From Turritopsis dohrnii (Eukaryota > Cnidaria > Hydrozoa > Anthoathecata > Oceaniidae): a DNA stretch of 64,000 nt. Positions 10,946 to 23,876 of the stretch are shown here, one piece after another; position 1 is the stretch's first letter; every line of letters starts with the position of its first letter. The stretch lies in the NCBI GenBank assembly GCA_027922465.2, contig BQMF02000002.1, positions 2,790,001-2,854,000 on the forward strand, in the 5' to 3' direction. Under the pieces are notes generated by a model. It did not search any database. It was given only the letters and a program-made list of their open reading frames with translations, and was not told where the DNA came from. Position numbers and translations under genes: made by a program.

Positions 10946-11842
10946 TCAACCAATAACTCCTGCGTTTACAAGAGTGACCTTGACAGTGAAGTCGTCAATG
11001 TGTCTTTGAATTTCTTTCGCTTGCTCTTGCGTGCTCGCTCGAGGATGCTTTCTTGTGTACGCAGCAACCTTCTGAATAGCATCGAGCTAAAACCAGGCAA
11101 TACAAGCTACAATACTAAATCTTACTGATTCATGTTATATGAATACATAACAATTCAACTAAGTTTTGTTGTTTTTCAGTATTTTCACTGGTTCATCTAG
11201 GTCATCTATCAGGGTAGCTGCAAAATATTTTTCTGCAAATTCAAGGTCTTCGGAGCTTTTTTTCTCCAATTTCAGGCTGTTTTTCAAGTTTTTTCGAAAA
11301 TCCCATTATAATGCTTCTCCCAGTATCAGAAACAAACATTCCTTTCAGAAGGTTTTCTTATGATGAAATTGTAGGATAGAAAAGTGTAACACCACTAAAA
11401 AGTTTCTCAGTAGTAAACCCATAATCTCAAGGTTTTCAAGATATGACAGCTACCCTGTCTTTTAATGACGCATTTTCATTTTCGACCTACCTGAAAACCT
11501 CCATAAAAACTTATAAACTTGGCGGTTATGAAGACTGGTGGTTGAAAAAACAGAACCAAAATCTCAAAATGTTTTTTCAGTAATAAATGCAGTAATAAAG
11601 GCTATCATTCGGAAAACATCCTCTTACGAAATGATGGCGACAAGAAAATTGACGATCCAATCAATAAAAATTCATCATTCAAATCAAAGACTGCATATGA
11701 AAGTGCTTACCCGTAGGGCTTCTATAATTCTCTCTTTCTCTGTGAACCGACAGTACAGCTCATTAAGTATTTTAGCTAATGTCACGAATTGCAAACTTTC
11801 CTTGCCAAACTTGGAACCATTGACGTAACCGAGTAATGAGAA
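10946..11842 (-). CDS. unidentified gene, last two exons
   Basis: Two minus-strand exons are supported by splice sites and phase: 11711-11842 (44 codons, acceptor TTTTAG, donor GTAAGC) and 10946-11086 (47 codons to a TGA, acceptor GTTTTAG). The joined product contains KESLQFVTLAKILNELYCRF and TEKERIIEALR, followed by AIQKVAAYTRKHPRASTQEQ and RHIDDFTVKVTLVNAGVIG. It is amphipathic and helical, with no membrane segment, cysteine cluster or known catalytic motif. I do not recognise the family. Upstream exons should lie beyond 11842 on the same strand but I could not identify them, so the start is not known. Codon use looks like that of the neighbouring host genes. Confidence 0.5.
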
Positions 11843-14053
11843 CTAAAATGGAAAATAAACATTTGATGAGCATGCAACATGAAACACATTTGCTTTCAAC
11901 ATTGGAGCACTTTGATCGGGATCTTTTAGGCAAATTTGGGAACCACGAATTCTTATCGTTCAAAATTCTTAATTTGGTCAAAATACCTTTAGGGAATTTA
12001 AATTAATTTTCTTTTTTATTTGTTGTCGACGTTAATATCACATATCAAAACAACAATTTTTGACATTTTGACACTAGTTGTGTCATTTTCAATGAATTGA
12101 AACAAATTTTCGGATTTCTATTATTCTAGAACAATAGTCTTTTGTTACAATAAGACTCATGAAATTTAATGCCCTTAAGGTAAGTATTCCGTTTTCAAAT
12201 TCAACTTTCAAAAAATATGTTGTACAGAAATTCTTTATAAATGATGGATAGAAATTGAAATTGATGATAACTGATATTTTTGAGGTCCTTAAGAGGTTTT
12301 GCAATTGTGACCATCCTTCACCTTTTACCTTGATTTTACTCTCTTCAAAACCAGGCATAAGAAAACACAAAGCACAGACAACAGATCCTCCTAACCTCAA
12401 CACTGAATATTTACAGGAAATGTTTTCTAACAACGTGTCAAATTTATTTTCAAGTATGTACTTAAAAAAAGAAATGTTTTGCATTGACCAGAGTAGGCTG
12501 GAATAGTTAGCATAAATCAATAGAAAGCACTCTTTTTGTTACTATTTTCTCAATTCACAAAAAGCTCATTTCATAGGTATGACGGTGCTGAAATTTTATT
12601 GTGAGTTTTCATCTTTTGCTTTCAACAATGACATGGGAACTTTTGATTAATATAAGTATTTCCTGGCATGAATTCTTAACTGCCAGGTTAAATGAAGGAA
12701 TAAGATACCAACATCAGATACTGATGTACATTCAAACTGATGATGCTGATCACATTCCTATGCTTTATGATGTCAAGGTAAAAAATCTTTCTTCCCACAA
12801 ACAATGTTCGTGCATGACGTGTGAAACCTGCCTCTAATTAGAGGTTAAATTGATGCAGCAATACAATTAGAGAGAATACAGTATTTTACGATCAAAATAA
12901 CTTTTAAAAAAATTTTCTTAGGGGCACTGTTAAAATGAACTTCATCATAGTTAGAGACATGTTGTGTTTAAACCTCTCAAGTACTTCTTAACTCTAAATT
13001 TCCAAGACTAAAGGAAAGCTGATCACTAAAAAAATCTTTTGATGATAAGTTTAGTTAACACAAGTTAACTGGCAGGCTCTATGCTTCACACTTTTGGTTC
13101 CATGTTGAATTTTGAAGTTGTGAGAGTTTGACTGCAGGTCATAAGTGTATGAAATCTACTTTATTTTATTTTATGATGTTTTGTATGTTTACTACTTGTT
13201 TTTTTGTTTTTACAGTTTCATTGTATCAAGTTTGTGAGAATAATGGATAGCCAGGGTGGGGATGGGGGGATCACCCCAGCATACATCACAGGGTGCCTGT
13301 CCAGGTAACACTCATCTGGCCTTGTAGTCAGAGGTAAGTTCAGCAGGATACGTTTACAGTAGAGGGTGGCTATTCTTGTTGATAGCATTTGCCATCCTGT
13401 TTACTGCAGGTCACATATTAGGCACTATTTTAGTCTTGGGCACCTGTCCTAGTTGACAGTGCTCTTTCATCCTTTAGATGGACCTGAGTCATTTCAACAT
13501 TGGGTTCATATCCTTGTTGGTGTTCACCTGTCTTAGTAGACCTGTCTTATATTACCTTATTATGAAGGCTGTCCAAAGTCAGGATAATCGACAGTATCAC
13601 AAAAAAGGGTTTGACTTATCCATGGAGTGTTAAGTTAACAGATGGCGCTGGCTAGCAAAGAAAGTTCTTTAATAAAAGAAACTGATCTGTCAACAGATGT
13701 TGATGGTAAGATATCCTGGTTTCCTAAGTATTTGTACAATCGAAGAAAACATGATAAATCATTTCTCTAAATTGTAATCCCATAATTGCTAAATGGTACT
13801 CTTACTACAAACACAAACCTGTTCAAACAGTTCTGCATTGTTGAGCCTGCTGAAATTGAGAAAATTTCCGACAACGTCCATATTGTTTTTTTTCTGCAAT
13901 TTTGTCAGTTTCAAAATTCTTTCGGTTAATTATTCGGATTATACGGATTTCCCCGTCTCGATTACCTCTATCTCGATGTTTGATGTAAACAAACAAGCGT
14001 GCATTCAATGTGTGAAGTGGGTTAGTGCAACACAACAGGATAGTGGTAGCAAA
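11843..14053. other. intergenic or intronic stretch
   Basis: This probably contains the missing 5' exons of the unidentified minus-strand gene and the 5' flank of NANP. Isolated open stretches with a donor site occur on the plus strand (about 12628-12778 and 13643-13706), but no partner exon could be joined to either. Nothing else is supported. Confidence 0.35.
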
Positions 14054-14782
14054 ATGGACTACAAACGCCGAGGAATATTGTTCGACCTGGATAACACACT
14101 TCTCCCTTCATGGGAATGCCATCAAAATGCTATGAAAAGTGTTATGTTGTACCTACAAAAGCAGTATGAATTGGATTCTGACATAGCTCAAACAGCTGTC
14201 GAAACATATCGTAAATATGCATCATTGAACCCTGTAGATCCTGACAATGAAATGGGTTTTAGAGCTTGGAGGGAGCATCTTTGGAGCAAATCCTTAGCAC
14301 ATCATGGGATTGTTAATGTCGACAGCAAAACCCTATATGATTATGCGGAGAGGACATTCTTGGAAGGCATGGTATTTTCAAAAGAAACCATTTCTGTCCT
14401 GACAAAACTACGGGAAGATTATAAGCTGGCAATAATAACAAATGGAGATTCGTACTTTCAGCAAGCAAAAGTAAAACACTCGATGGCTTTTAAGTTCGTT
14501 GATGATGTAATCATCAGCAGTGAACACAATTTACAGAAACCAGATGCAAAACTATTTCATATTGCTTGCAGAAAAATTGGTCTTGAAAATAGACAGTGCA
14601 TTATCGTTGGAGATAACATGTCCACTGATATCATGGGCGGGTTAAATTCTGGTTTGAAAGCAACAGTATTGATTACCAATTCAGGACAAGAGCCTTCAGT
14701 AGATCAAAGTTATGTGAAACCCGATTTTTGTATATCTCGTTTGTATGATTTACTTAATCTTGTAGAAAAGATTCACTGGTAG
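14054..14782 (+). CDS. NANP: N-acylneuraminate-9-phosphatase
   Basis: A single coding exon of 242 residues, close to human NANP (248). All four HAD-superfamily motifs are present: FDLDNTL near residue 10 (nucleophile and acid/base Asp), ITNGD (motif II), KPDAKLF (motif III lysine) and VGDNMSTDIMGG (motif IV). The cap domain carries the NPVDPDNEMGFRAWREHLW segment typical of this family. The enzyme removes phosphate from N-acetylneuraminate 9-phosphate in the last step of cytosolic sialic acid synthesis. The open frame extends upstream to 13793, but the ATG at 14054 gives the family's usual N-terminus (MDYKRRGILFDLDNTL). AATAAA at 14962-14967 fits the 3' end. It is convergent with ATG14. A related HAD hydrolase cannot be fully excluded. 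Confidence 0.85.
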   Translation: MDYKRRGILFDLDNTLLPSWECHQNAMKSVMLYLQKQYELDSDIAQTAVETYRKYASLNPVDPDNEMGFRAWREHLWSKSLAHHGIVNVDSKTLYDYAERTFLEGMVFSKETISVLTKLREDYKLAIITNGDSYFQQAKVKHSMAFKFVDDVIISSEHNLQKPDAKLFHIACRKIGLENRQCIIVGDNMSTDIMGGLNSGLKATVLITNSGQEPSVDQSYVKPDFCISRLYDLLNLVEKIHW

Positions 14783-14961
14783 TTTAATTAGGTAGTTCCC
14801 TTTATTCAATTATTTCCTTAATGACCCGTTAATGTAAAGCCCACAGCAAGTAATTATAGCATTGCATGACGGTAGTTGTATGAAATATTATGGCGATAGT
14901 TGCATAAGGGGAACTTCCAATTAAATTGGTATATAATATAGTTCTTCCGAACAGTATTATC

Positions 14962-14967
14962 AATAAA
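14962..14967 (+). terminator. polyadenylation signal for NANP
   Basis: AATAAA lies 180 bp downstream of the NANP stop codon, in the 400-bp gap between NANP and the convergent ATG14. Confidence 0.5.
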
Positions 14968-15179
14968 CCCATAAAAAGAAAATCGACACACAGTGTTTAA
15001 TACAAGGGTATGTATTATACTTGATATACATTTACAATCTTCTGAACAATTATTATAAAAGAAATAGTACGAATTTGTTTAGAAACCAATCCTTGAGTAT
15101 GAGTTCATCCAACCAGAATCCAAAAGCCATCAGTAATGTGACAGTTGTACAAAAAATATAAGCGTAATGGTGATGTACA

Positions 15180-18100
15180 TTATTGGCGCTTCAGCGACCA
15201 TAGAGCGGATGCAAACGAGGCTGCGGCTGATGTTACCAGACCAGACGCTGACGAAGATAGGGACCGGTCACGACTGTATTCCATAAACGAAGCACTGGGA
15301 GTGACGTCACGATGGTCGGGTGGAAGATCTATCAGTTTGTCCCATTCTTCTTGTTCGATGGCTTCTGTGTCGCTGCTGTCGCTTTCAAAATTCAATTCCT
15401 CAGCGCTAGAATCTGAATCGAAAGGGCAATCCATCACTTCGTACTCAAACACTTCAAATGGACCAATTCTAAAAACAAAATATGTTAATTGTCGAATGCA
15501 ACAATCTTAAAGTGAAACATGAACTTTCTGGCTTCCTTTCTTTTAAATCCAGTATCAAAAAAAATTATCAGAGCGATCAATTTGAAGCCGAAACGTCGTA
15601 ACTTATGTAATAAATGTTGACGCCATTCTTGATGGAGAAATCCCAGTCCAATTCTCTTTCCTACAAAACTCTCATGAAAGATTTGCTCGTGTATTTACCA
15701 GATTCATCAAACATGACATAGAGTGCCAAAAAAATACCTTCCTAGGTTCTCGTTATTGCCAGAAATACACAACTTGATATTTTGTAGGAGGTGGCTTGCA
15801 TGAATCTCTTGAAAAGGAACCAACTAAAAAAATCAAAAGCATTATAGAGTCGGACAGCTCAATGCACCATCTTAAGTTTAAAATTTGAAAGCATGATTTT
15901 AGTTTCTACGGGAACAAATTTTCTTGTGTCAAAAAAATTTGAAATTTAGGGAGGACATTTTTTGTGAAGTAAACGTTCCTTGCTGCTACTGGTTTTTAGC
16001 TTGGATTTATTAGGAGAATGAGGAGAAAGAAATAAAGTTTGATTTTAGAGTTTTTTCTTGTGGTTTTTCTCATTTGAGCAATCATAATGGAGTCCCAAAA
16101 CGTTGGAAAAATTGATTGCAATTAATTTCACATATTCATTCATGATCATGCAGAGTTTCTTTAGTATGATTTTCACTCAAAACCAAAGCAATCATGTCTT
16201 ACCTGAGAAAAAGCTAAATGTACAATGTTTTGTGACAATTTGTTGATGGTATGGAAAAGACGCTGCCTGGAGACTTGTAGTAATCCAAAATGCCTAAACA
16301 AGAGGAAATAGTCAGAAAGAACTGCCCTATCTGTTGAAAGAAACAAATCTAATTCTGCGTTTGTACCTGGTAAAATCATAAATAAACTTAATACGAGATC
16401 ACAATTACAAAAACAATGATGTCTAAAGTAAACCATTCCATACTGACATGGATGGATCTACATACGAGTATTCCAGTTTATTTGGTAAGTTCACACCAAG
16501 GAAAAACGACAAACGATCCATTAACTGTGCAGTATACATTAATGATGCTGGTATACTAAGTAATGCAACTTCATGGAGAGAAGATGGTGATTCTACAAAG
16601 TAAGAGCAGGAAGAATAACGTGCAACATTATATCAACATTTTTATTTAAGTTTTTCGTTTTCAGAACATTAATTACCTGTGTTTCTTGGTTCATTCCTGT
16701 ATGATTTCACTGAAAAAGAAAGAATAACAAAGACGTTTTTTCTGTTTTCTGTTGCAGGAAAGTAAAAGTAAAGGACCTTACACCATTCAAAGTATTTTTG
16801 AAAGTCACCAGATGCAGGCATGCCGACTCCAACAATAGTATGCTCAGTATGAGAAGCGTTTTGCGAGATCCACTGTCCACCAATGTGCACTGTTCGAGTT
16901 GCTTCTTCTAGCTCTTTTTCAGTGGAAGACAGGCCTTCTGCTATGACATCAGTGCATATCACTAAATAAATTATGTGCAATATTGAGTGGAGTTGATAAC
17001 TGTGACACAAAATGACTACCAGAAAATGATAGCTAGAGCAACATTTCAATTTAGCAGCGACATTTTCTTAATCAAAATATTAATAAGAAAGACCAACATC
17101 GCAAATAAAAATTATCTGCATTCAATAGCTCTTCTTACCATCTGTTGTAATGTTATCTCGTGGAGGTGTTCCAAATTCAGGGAATACTTCTCGTTGTGAT
17201 AAAGGGAATATATCTGTTGTCAATGCCTTAACATGATTCATCCGAAGAAGTTTCAGGTCAACATTCTTTTGAATCAATTTTTCCTTGCATTGCTCTACTT
17301 TCAACTAGAACAAAAATCAAAGTCACTGGTCATGTTATGTATGATCATGAAAAATGCTAATGAATGCCCTGGTCAGCCTTATTAAGGGGCCTTATGGTAT
17401 CAAGAAAAAAAGTAGAACAAAAATTATCTGGCAAGTCAAAATTTAATTTATCGAACTACTCAAAATATTCCATTCAGTTCAAGTAAAAATACCTTCTTTT
17501 CTTTTAACTTTGAACTTGTTTTAATTTTTTCTGTTCTTTCTACCATCTTACCAACGAACAACTTTCTTTGTGACACATCAGTAGAGATCTGTTCAACTTT
17601 GGAATTTTCTAAAGAAAAAATTAATCATGAAGTTTCCAGGTCAGTAAAGAATTTGAAATTCCATTTGGATGTTTATACAGTGTTGTATCTGCAATAAAAA
17701 ATACACTTGTCACTATACCATGAATGTTTTTTTTTATCACCAAGAGTTTGCCAACATTGAGATCAAGACTTACCAATTTGAATTTGTTTCTTGGTTTCAT
17801 TGAGGACAACCTTAAGGGTTTGAATCTGCTTTTTGAAAACTAGCTGTCTGAAAACCTGCGAAAAGAAAAATCATTGTAAGGATGGCTTATAAGAAAAAGA
17901 AACCTTTGAAACAGCAAAAATGAAAATAACTGGAAGGTTTTACAAAACAAACAGTATTAAGTTTCTTTTCACAGAGTTTCTGCATCATTCCATCATATCA
18001 ATATTTTAACATTGTGCCACAGCAAGGAGCTAATGGTTCTAACAATTAATACCCCGTAAAATTGAACATTTGCTGGATAAATACTGAACCTTGCTCAAAT

Positions 18101-20659
18101 CAACATCAATTACCTTATCTTCTTTAACTTTCTGAAGATTTAAATGCTTTTGCAATCTAAATTGAATATAACAAAGATACAAACATTATACCCTTTACGT
18201 AATGAAAATCAGCTGCAATTTCACCATATCCTTATGTTTAAAGCAAAATAAATTAAGAAAACTATGCCTGCAGTGTCTAATCTTAAGATTTTATCTGGGT
18301 GTCAGGTCGGGAAATTGAGATCGTTGGTTTTAGAATTTTTGGTGGCCCAATGGAAATTTATCAGGTTTGGGTCATAATTTCGCGAAAGTTTCCATACGTT
18401 TCAGGCGTTGGTTTTAGATATTTTAGATGAAAGAAAATTCCTGATTGGCTCAAAATCCGAGATTGTTTTCAACTATCCAATAGTGCAAAAGTATGGAATA
18501 AACAAAAAACTGTTTAATTGAGATTCGCGGGCACACTTTGTTTCCACTAATTGTGAGGAACCGCCACAAACAAAAAGACATGTAAAAAACCTTTTTCTTC
18601 GGGAGTTGGAGCTCAAAGAAGCAAACAAAAGTCCATATTTTTTATCGTTTTCGCAGACTAATTTCTTCCTTTTATGTAAATATATCCTTTTATACACCGT
18701 TGGAAAGAAAATTTATTGCTCTACACGAATTCATGAAATATTTTTACTTAAAATGTAATGGAAAGAAGAAATAACGGAAAAAGTTATGCAATGCATATGT
18801 GAGTAAAAGGTGTGCTGAGCCCTTATAAAATCATGGAATTTTATATAGCAGAACTGGACACACTTATTTTTCTGTTCCTATTTATTTGTTCAACAGGCCT
18901 ACTTCAAAAATACCTTGACCAATGTAGTTAAAACCAATTTAATTGTTAGAAATCTTTTGCAATCAAATGAATAACATTTTTAAGAAGACACCTGCAAAGC
19001 TTGTAAAATAATGTTCTCCATCTTAGTTGATAATAAAACACATCAAATCAATGTTTCTTATTGGTTGTTAAAGACATGGTGGAGTGTTGTAGTATTATCT
19101 TACATAATACAAACAGTCAGGAACTGTCATAATGTTGCTCAAAGGAGATAAAGACTTGTAAAAACTCTTTGTTAAACTTTTTTATACTTTTTTATGCTTG
19201 CTTTTTTCAAATCTCTTGTAATGGAATTTCTACAATCAATCTTACAATTTGTATATTTATTTTTTCGCCTGTCCAGTCGGACCAAACACTGATTTTCTAA
19301 AGTTTTGGTGGCCCGAACTATTTTTTGACTAAGACAGTCGGGCCACCGCTAAGATTAGACAAAGAGTTTCATTGTTTTTTTCTTAGTGTTTGTGTAACAG
19401 GCAGATGACTTTCAATACTACTGACACTATGTTGTAATAAACTTCGCACCTTGTGTTATATTCATTTCTAACAGAAGTAATAATCTTCAACTTCTTCTTT
19501 TTGTCACCAAAACTAGAAGAAAATAATTAAAAATTTAAAAATCCTTTTGTTTGCATATGACACTATCATTTTGATAGCAAATAAATTAACTGAAAGCTTT
19601 ACATAAAACATTCAGGCTCAGTTCTTGGAACAATAATTTGAGCTTCAAGTTGTTCTTATTGTTCTATTTTTTTGGCTAAATCCGAGGCTTGTGTTCTTTT
19701 ACAGTTATTCTTATAAAAAGAAAAGCCTTTTTGTTATAATACTACACAATATTCTTTTATACAAAACATGGAAAGTATAACCCTCTTCTGTGGTTCAAGG
19801 AAAATGTGCAGCAAACAAAAGTTTCCGATGATAAAAAGAAAAAAAAAGTTGTGCAAAAACCTTTTCAATTAAATGATCAAAAAAAGATACATTCTAAAGT
19901 CTGTTCAAAAAATATGTGCACTAATTTCAGTTACCATGTGGAAACCAGATTTAACAAATTACATAAATTCCCTTGAGCCTGGTTTTTATATAAAAGCTGA
20001 AATCAGTGCATATAATTTATGAACAGACTTTAGAAACCTATTTTCATTCTAGAAAAAAAACCCAAATATAAATAAAATATTCTTTATCTATACACAGTTT
20101 CGCTCTAAGCCTGGTGTTTCCTATTACTTTTTAGAGAGTATCAGCCTGGTTTCTGACACTTTATGATTGTTTCCTTTTGAAATTATAAATGTTTTAAGTT
20201 AAATAATATTTTATATATATATATACATGTTTTATTAGTTTAGAAAACTATCGGGAATTGTTCTCAATTTCAGCTTGAACAGTTCCTTAACAGTTCCTTA
20301 TTTTAAACCTTTTAAATTCACACATTGCACAGCTCTATGCTCTACTACACATTTGAAAAGGCCAGTTTCGTGCCATATGTCACAAGTATTTCACTCTCTT
20401 ACAGTTTCATCAACAAATAACAACAGCTACTAACTCATAATTAAAAAAAACAGAATTTTAGGTTTTAAAATTAAAGTAACTTGAATAACTGCTATTATTT
20501 TGACTTCATATACCTGCTGAGTTGGTCAGAAGAAGCACCGTCTAATGAGGATCTTGCAAAGTTCCCATATGTGACACAGTCACTACAAAAGAATTGCTTT
20601 CTTGTTTCACCACAAATTTGGCATCTTTCAACGGCTACTAGTAGAGGCCTGTTAGACAT
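15180..20659 (-). CDS. ATG14: Beclin 1-associated autophagy regulator ATG14/Barkor
   Basis: Twelve exons join in phase to 473 residues (human 492): 20659-20514, 19512-19450, 18156-18114, 17855-17774, 17608-17493, 17304-17139, 16961-16782, 16709-16677, 16592-16466, 16293-16203, 15823-15738, 15468-15180. The N-terminus has the paired Cys motif of Barkor (RCQICGETRKQFFCSDCVTYG). A long coiled coil follows over exons 3-6. The conserved core includes LRMNHVKALTTDIFPLS, TAQLMDRLSFFLGVNLPNKL and RQRLFHTINKLSQNIVHLAF. The C-terminus ends in an acidic/serine stretch and an amphipathic GLVTSAAASFASALWSL like the BATS membrane-curvature sensor. The protein targets the PI3-kinase complex I (VPS34, Beclin 1, p150) to the ER to start autophagosome formation. 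The start at 20659 is inferred, and the frame is open a little upstream without another ATG. Confidence 0.9.
18275..19364. mobile_element. possible MITE in ATG14 intron 2
   Basis: The termini GTCTAATCTTAAG and CTAAGATTAGAC are inverted. Each is followed inward by a related block (GGTGGCCC at about 18340; GGGCCACC inverse near 19320). This lies within the 1.3-kb intron between the second and third ATG14 exons. The terminal repeats are short and degenerate, and no clear target duplication is seen. Confidence 0.4.
19613..19735 (+). repeat. fragment of TTCTTATAAGAA MITE family
   Basis: Blocks such as AATTTGAGCTTCAAGTTGTTC and AAATCCGAGGCTTGTGTTC match, in the same order, the right half of the intact MITE at 54856-55329, but with many substitutions. 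It is an old, truncated copy. Confidence 0.55.
19897..20030. mobile_element. 134-bp foldback MITE with TA target site
   Basis: The left end AAGTCTGTTCAAAAAATATG and the right end are imperfect inverse copies extending over about 55 bp each, so nearly the whole element folds into one hairpin. TA borders both ends (19895-19896 and 20031-20032), as for Tc1/mariner-type MITEs. It lies upstream of the second ATG14 exon, inside intron 1. Confidence 0.7.
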
Positions 20660-21689
20660 TCCATTCGTATTGAGAAGATAGCATATTTTTCGCACGTAAA
20701 TTTAAGTAGCTTTATTATGCGCTTTCGATTTTTAATAATGTTTTTCTCTCTTGTATAACGGAGCAACCCGATTTTGTACCGATTTTCAATAGACTTGGAT
20801 AAGATGACTTCAAACACTGATATGATATACCTGTTTTCAGATAGATAAAGACTTCACAAGTATCACTTCAGTTCACATGTATCCATAGATTAACTTTGGT
20901 CTTCCTTTTTGGAATTTTTTCATTCTCGAAGAGACAAAAATCGGGATTGATATTTATAATCGGTACAATATCGTCGTAGCCCAGTGGTTGACAGCCGACT
21001 ATGCTGTATGGCCGTGATGTGATTAGTGGGTGATAGAATGGATGGATTGCAATCACAAAATAAAGTTTGTATATATTCTCCTAAAATGAATTTTGTATAG
21101 TCAAAAGAAGTTTGTTCTTTTATGATCTGGTAATGAAAAGCACTAATTCGTTATAAAGCTTGGATGGTGTAGCGGTAAAATACACACTGTGTGTTTTTTC
21201 ATCATTTTGCTGTTTGTTGGAGTTTCTATCTTTTCCCTAAAATGAAATTATATTGTACTGTATAATTGTATGTTTCCTTATTTGTAAAAAATGGCTAATA
21301 AATGGATGCTTAATTCAAATTGCTTTGAATGTGGATGACCAAGTTCTATTCTATGCTGAATTTATCTTGTGTAAAATTTCTTTTTTTCTTATATATTTAG
21401 AAATTGTATAAATATGGTAATGAAAAACACTGTTGAAAAGCAAAGTTACTTGGCCCTCAAATATTATCAATATGAGCTAAATACAGGCATATACATGCTT
21501 GAACCTTGGGAAAAAAGGTTTTTTAGTATCCTTTTCTATATTCAGAAAGACATGACATTTGGATAAATACAGTCAGAGAGCAGTGTCCTGTGTGATTCGA
21601 TCACCATAATTCTTTAGACAGCTGCAACGATATATGGGATATATATCCAATGATTATTATTCGCAAATGTTTCAGCAGGATTTTTACAT
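20660..21689. other. gene-free stretch upstream of ATG14
   Basis: This contains the presumed ATG14 promoter and two weak tRNA box A-like fragments (near 20975 and 21165) without a box B. No gene is seen. Confidence 0.4.
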
Positions 21690-22150
21690 TAAAAGGGATT
21701 CCTGCGTCCAAAGTGATATTTACAAATATAGAGCTCAAAAAGTTGTTTAACAAGTCCCTTTTCAGTATTTCGTAATTATTTATAGTTTTTGAGATATTTC
21801 AATTTTGATATCTTATATTTAATGTATGATGTAATGAGAGAGCAGCTAACACTCTCATTGTAATAACTTTAAATATGTTTAATATATTACATCTTTGTAA
21901 GTTATGAAGTAAGGGCTTCACTCTGAGTTGATTGATAGAAGAATGAAGTCATAAATCAGACGTTAAACACACTAGCAAAATACTATCTTATTACATCATA
22001 ATTATGAGTTGCATAATTTGATGATTTTTAAATCAAAATATCTGCCCAAGGAAACAGAATTTCCAAAAACTGTAAAAAGAGTTCCTAAACAACTTTACGA
22101 GTTCTATCATCCCTTGAAATATAAATTACATTTTTTTATATGGGTTCAAT
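21690..22150. repeat. foldback repeat F, copy 1
   Basis: The ordered blocks AGTTGTTTAACAAGTC, ATGTATGATGTAATGAGAG, TATTACATCTTTGTAAGTTATG and ATTACATCATAATTATGAGT recur at 54388-54815. Ends and interior are imperfectly inverted (TGATGTAAT and ATTACATCA). It is a MITE-like foldback family of about 430-450 bp with no coding capacity. Confidence 0.6.
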
Positions 22151-23370
22151 ATTGTTTTAAGAAAGTATCTATTGGTTTGATATGTAACTGAAACATGGCA
22201 AATTTATTCTTTTTTCCGACATTTTTGCAATGGAATTGTGTTAAGGAAATCTTTCTAGTATTTCAGAAACATCAGGGATGAAAATTGACTTGAAAGAATC
22301 TCCCAGGTTTGTTTGCTCTTATCACATCTGTTCTCATTGTAAGAGATATCAGCTGAAAAGCTGAACTGCCTAGAAAGAACCGAACAGATTCTATTTGTTA
22401 AGTTGAGCTATGTCTGTCTAATAAACAGAGTAGCTTGTTAACACTGTATAGACATTTTTATGAGGTATGAAAGAGCAAGCATGAATTATATTGATCAAAT
22501 ATATTTTCCTTTACATTGAGCATCTTCAGATAGTATACTTCTTTTTGTGGTGCTAATGAGCATGATCTCGTCATATTTTTTTATGCCACCATCAATAGAA
22601 AGAGGCTTCCAGTTACTCGGCTTCACATGACATGGAAACATGGATGTTTAATTTATTTTTTTTAATGTGAACGTCTTTTTCTTGAGTTATGTTTTGTTTC
22701 TGTGTTATAACCGTATAAAATGTACTGAAATTAGCATATCAAATACACTTATTTCATGAAAACTGCATTCAATTGACTTTCGGCTAAATTTTTGTTTTTC
22801 GAGCAATTTCACATACAATGTTTCCGGTTTCTCGAAATTTCGGAACATTATCGCCTCTTGTGAAATTAAACGAAGTATAAATGAAGCTTAAGATCTCCTG
22901 TTTAATTATGATAACGAACGGAGTTAGAAAGGTTCGTTTTCCACTGGTAAGTAAGAGAATCGAAGAATTTATGAAAGGTGTGTTGTCGAGGAAATACAAA
23001 CGAACCAAAAGATTCGTAGTTTTTCATAATCTACGTGATCTTAGATACGCACTTAATGCATAATAGATAGGGTAAACAAATTTAAAGGAAATCTATGCTC
23101 AGCTCATAAAAAATTAGAATGGCCAGTTTTGTCAAATTGTACACTATGTTTTGTAATGGACCTATCCCAATCTTCTATTGGTTGACATACCACATCTACA
23201 GGGACCGCAGAGAAGGGTGACCCAATAATTTTGTCGGTTAAGGGTTTTTTACGGTTTTAACCGTTCCAATCCAACAGAATTCGCAAAATTTTCTTCATCG
23301 TAATTAGGCAGCCCCCTCCCCCAAACGAAATTTTGCACCGCGGTCCCTGATCTATATTTTTATATATAAC
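22151..23370. other. gene-free stretch
   Basis: A 60-codon plus ORF at 22881-23063 is rich in basic residues and has a GTAAGT inside, but nothing joins to it. No gene is supported. Confidence 0.35.
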
Positions 23371-23645
23371 AGCGATGGTGTAGTGGTTAGTACCTTTGAG
23401 TGCGACCCGTGTTCGAATCTAGTCATGTTTTATCTCAATACACCACTCCGATGCGCTTTAAAAGCAGCGTATCCGCCCATTAGGAGCCATCGACTGACTG
23501 TACACTGGCCTTCGGGACAGTTAGAGCAATGCTATACGTATCTCTGGCGGTAAGTCAACTAATAGTTGCAAGTCGGCGGGCGGAAGAACCAGCCATTACG
23601 GATGGAAGCCCAAGGACTAAAAACCCCTGTTACTTGTCGATTTCG
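23371..23645 (+). repeat. tRNA-derived SINE with long tail
   Basis: Box A-like GATGGTGTAGTGGTTAGTAC and box B-like GTGTTCGAATCTAG form a tRNA head at about 23372-23430. A relatively GC-rich ~200-bp body follows, containing CCTTCGGGACAG and CGGCGGGCGGAAGAACCAG, and ends near ATTACGGATGGAAGCCC. The base composition stands out from the AT-rich surroundings. Confidence 0.65.
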
Positions 23646-23876
23646 TTTTTATATTAAAAATTCCATAAATTTATTTTTACGTGGTCAGCACTGTAACTCG
23701 AATAGCTGTCAATATGAACAATAGACTGAATGATATATTTTCTACACAAGGTGGAAGGACAAACCCTTAAGTAGGTACCTAGTTACAAGAGCAACCCTAA
23801 AATATGAAAATATATTAAGTAAAGAAAAAGGAATAGAAATCGTCTCTACTAATAGATTACATACTTACATTCATAC

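Noticed and set aside
12089..12520. 143-codon minus ORF
   Set aside because: It has no recognisable motif, and an opposite-strand frame of similar length exists over the same bases.
12601..12837. Plus-strand exon with WHEFLTARLNEGIRYQHQIL and a GTAAAA donor
   Set aside because: The frame looks coding-like, but no partner exon could be joined with confidence and no family is recognised.
13643..13768. Possible first exon starting MALASKESSLIKETD before a GTAAGA
   Set aside because: No downstream exon in phase was found, and NANP has its own complete start at 14054.
13793..14053. N-terminal extension of NANP
   Set aside because: The frame is open but the residues are unlike any HAD family member. 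The family start fits 14054.
20975..21200. Two tRNA box A-like fragments
   Set aside because: No box B follows, so there is not enough to call a SINE.
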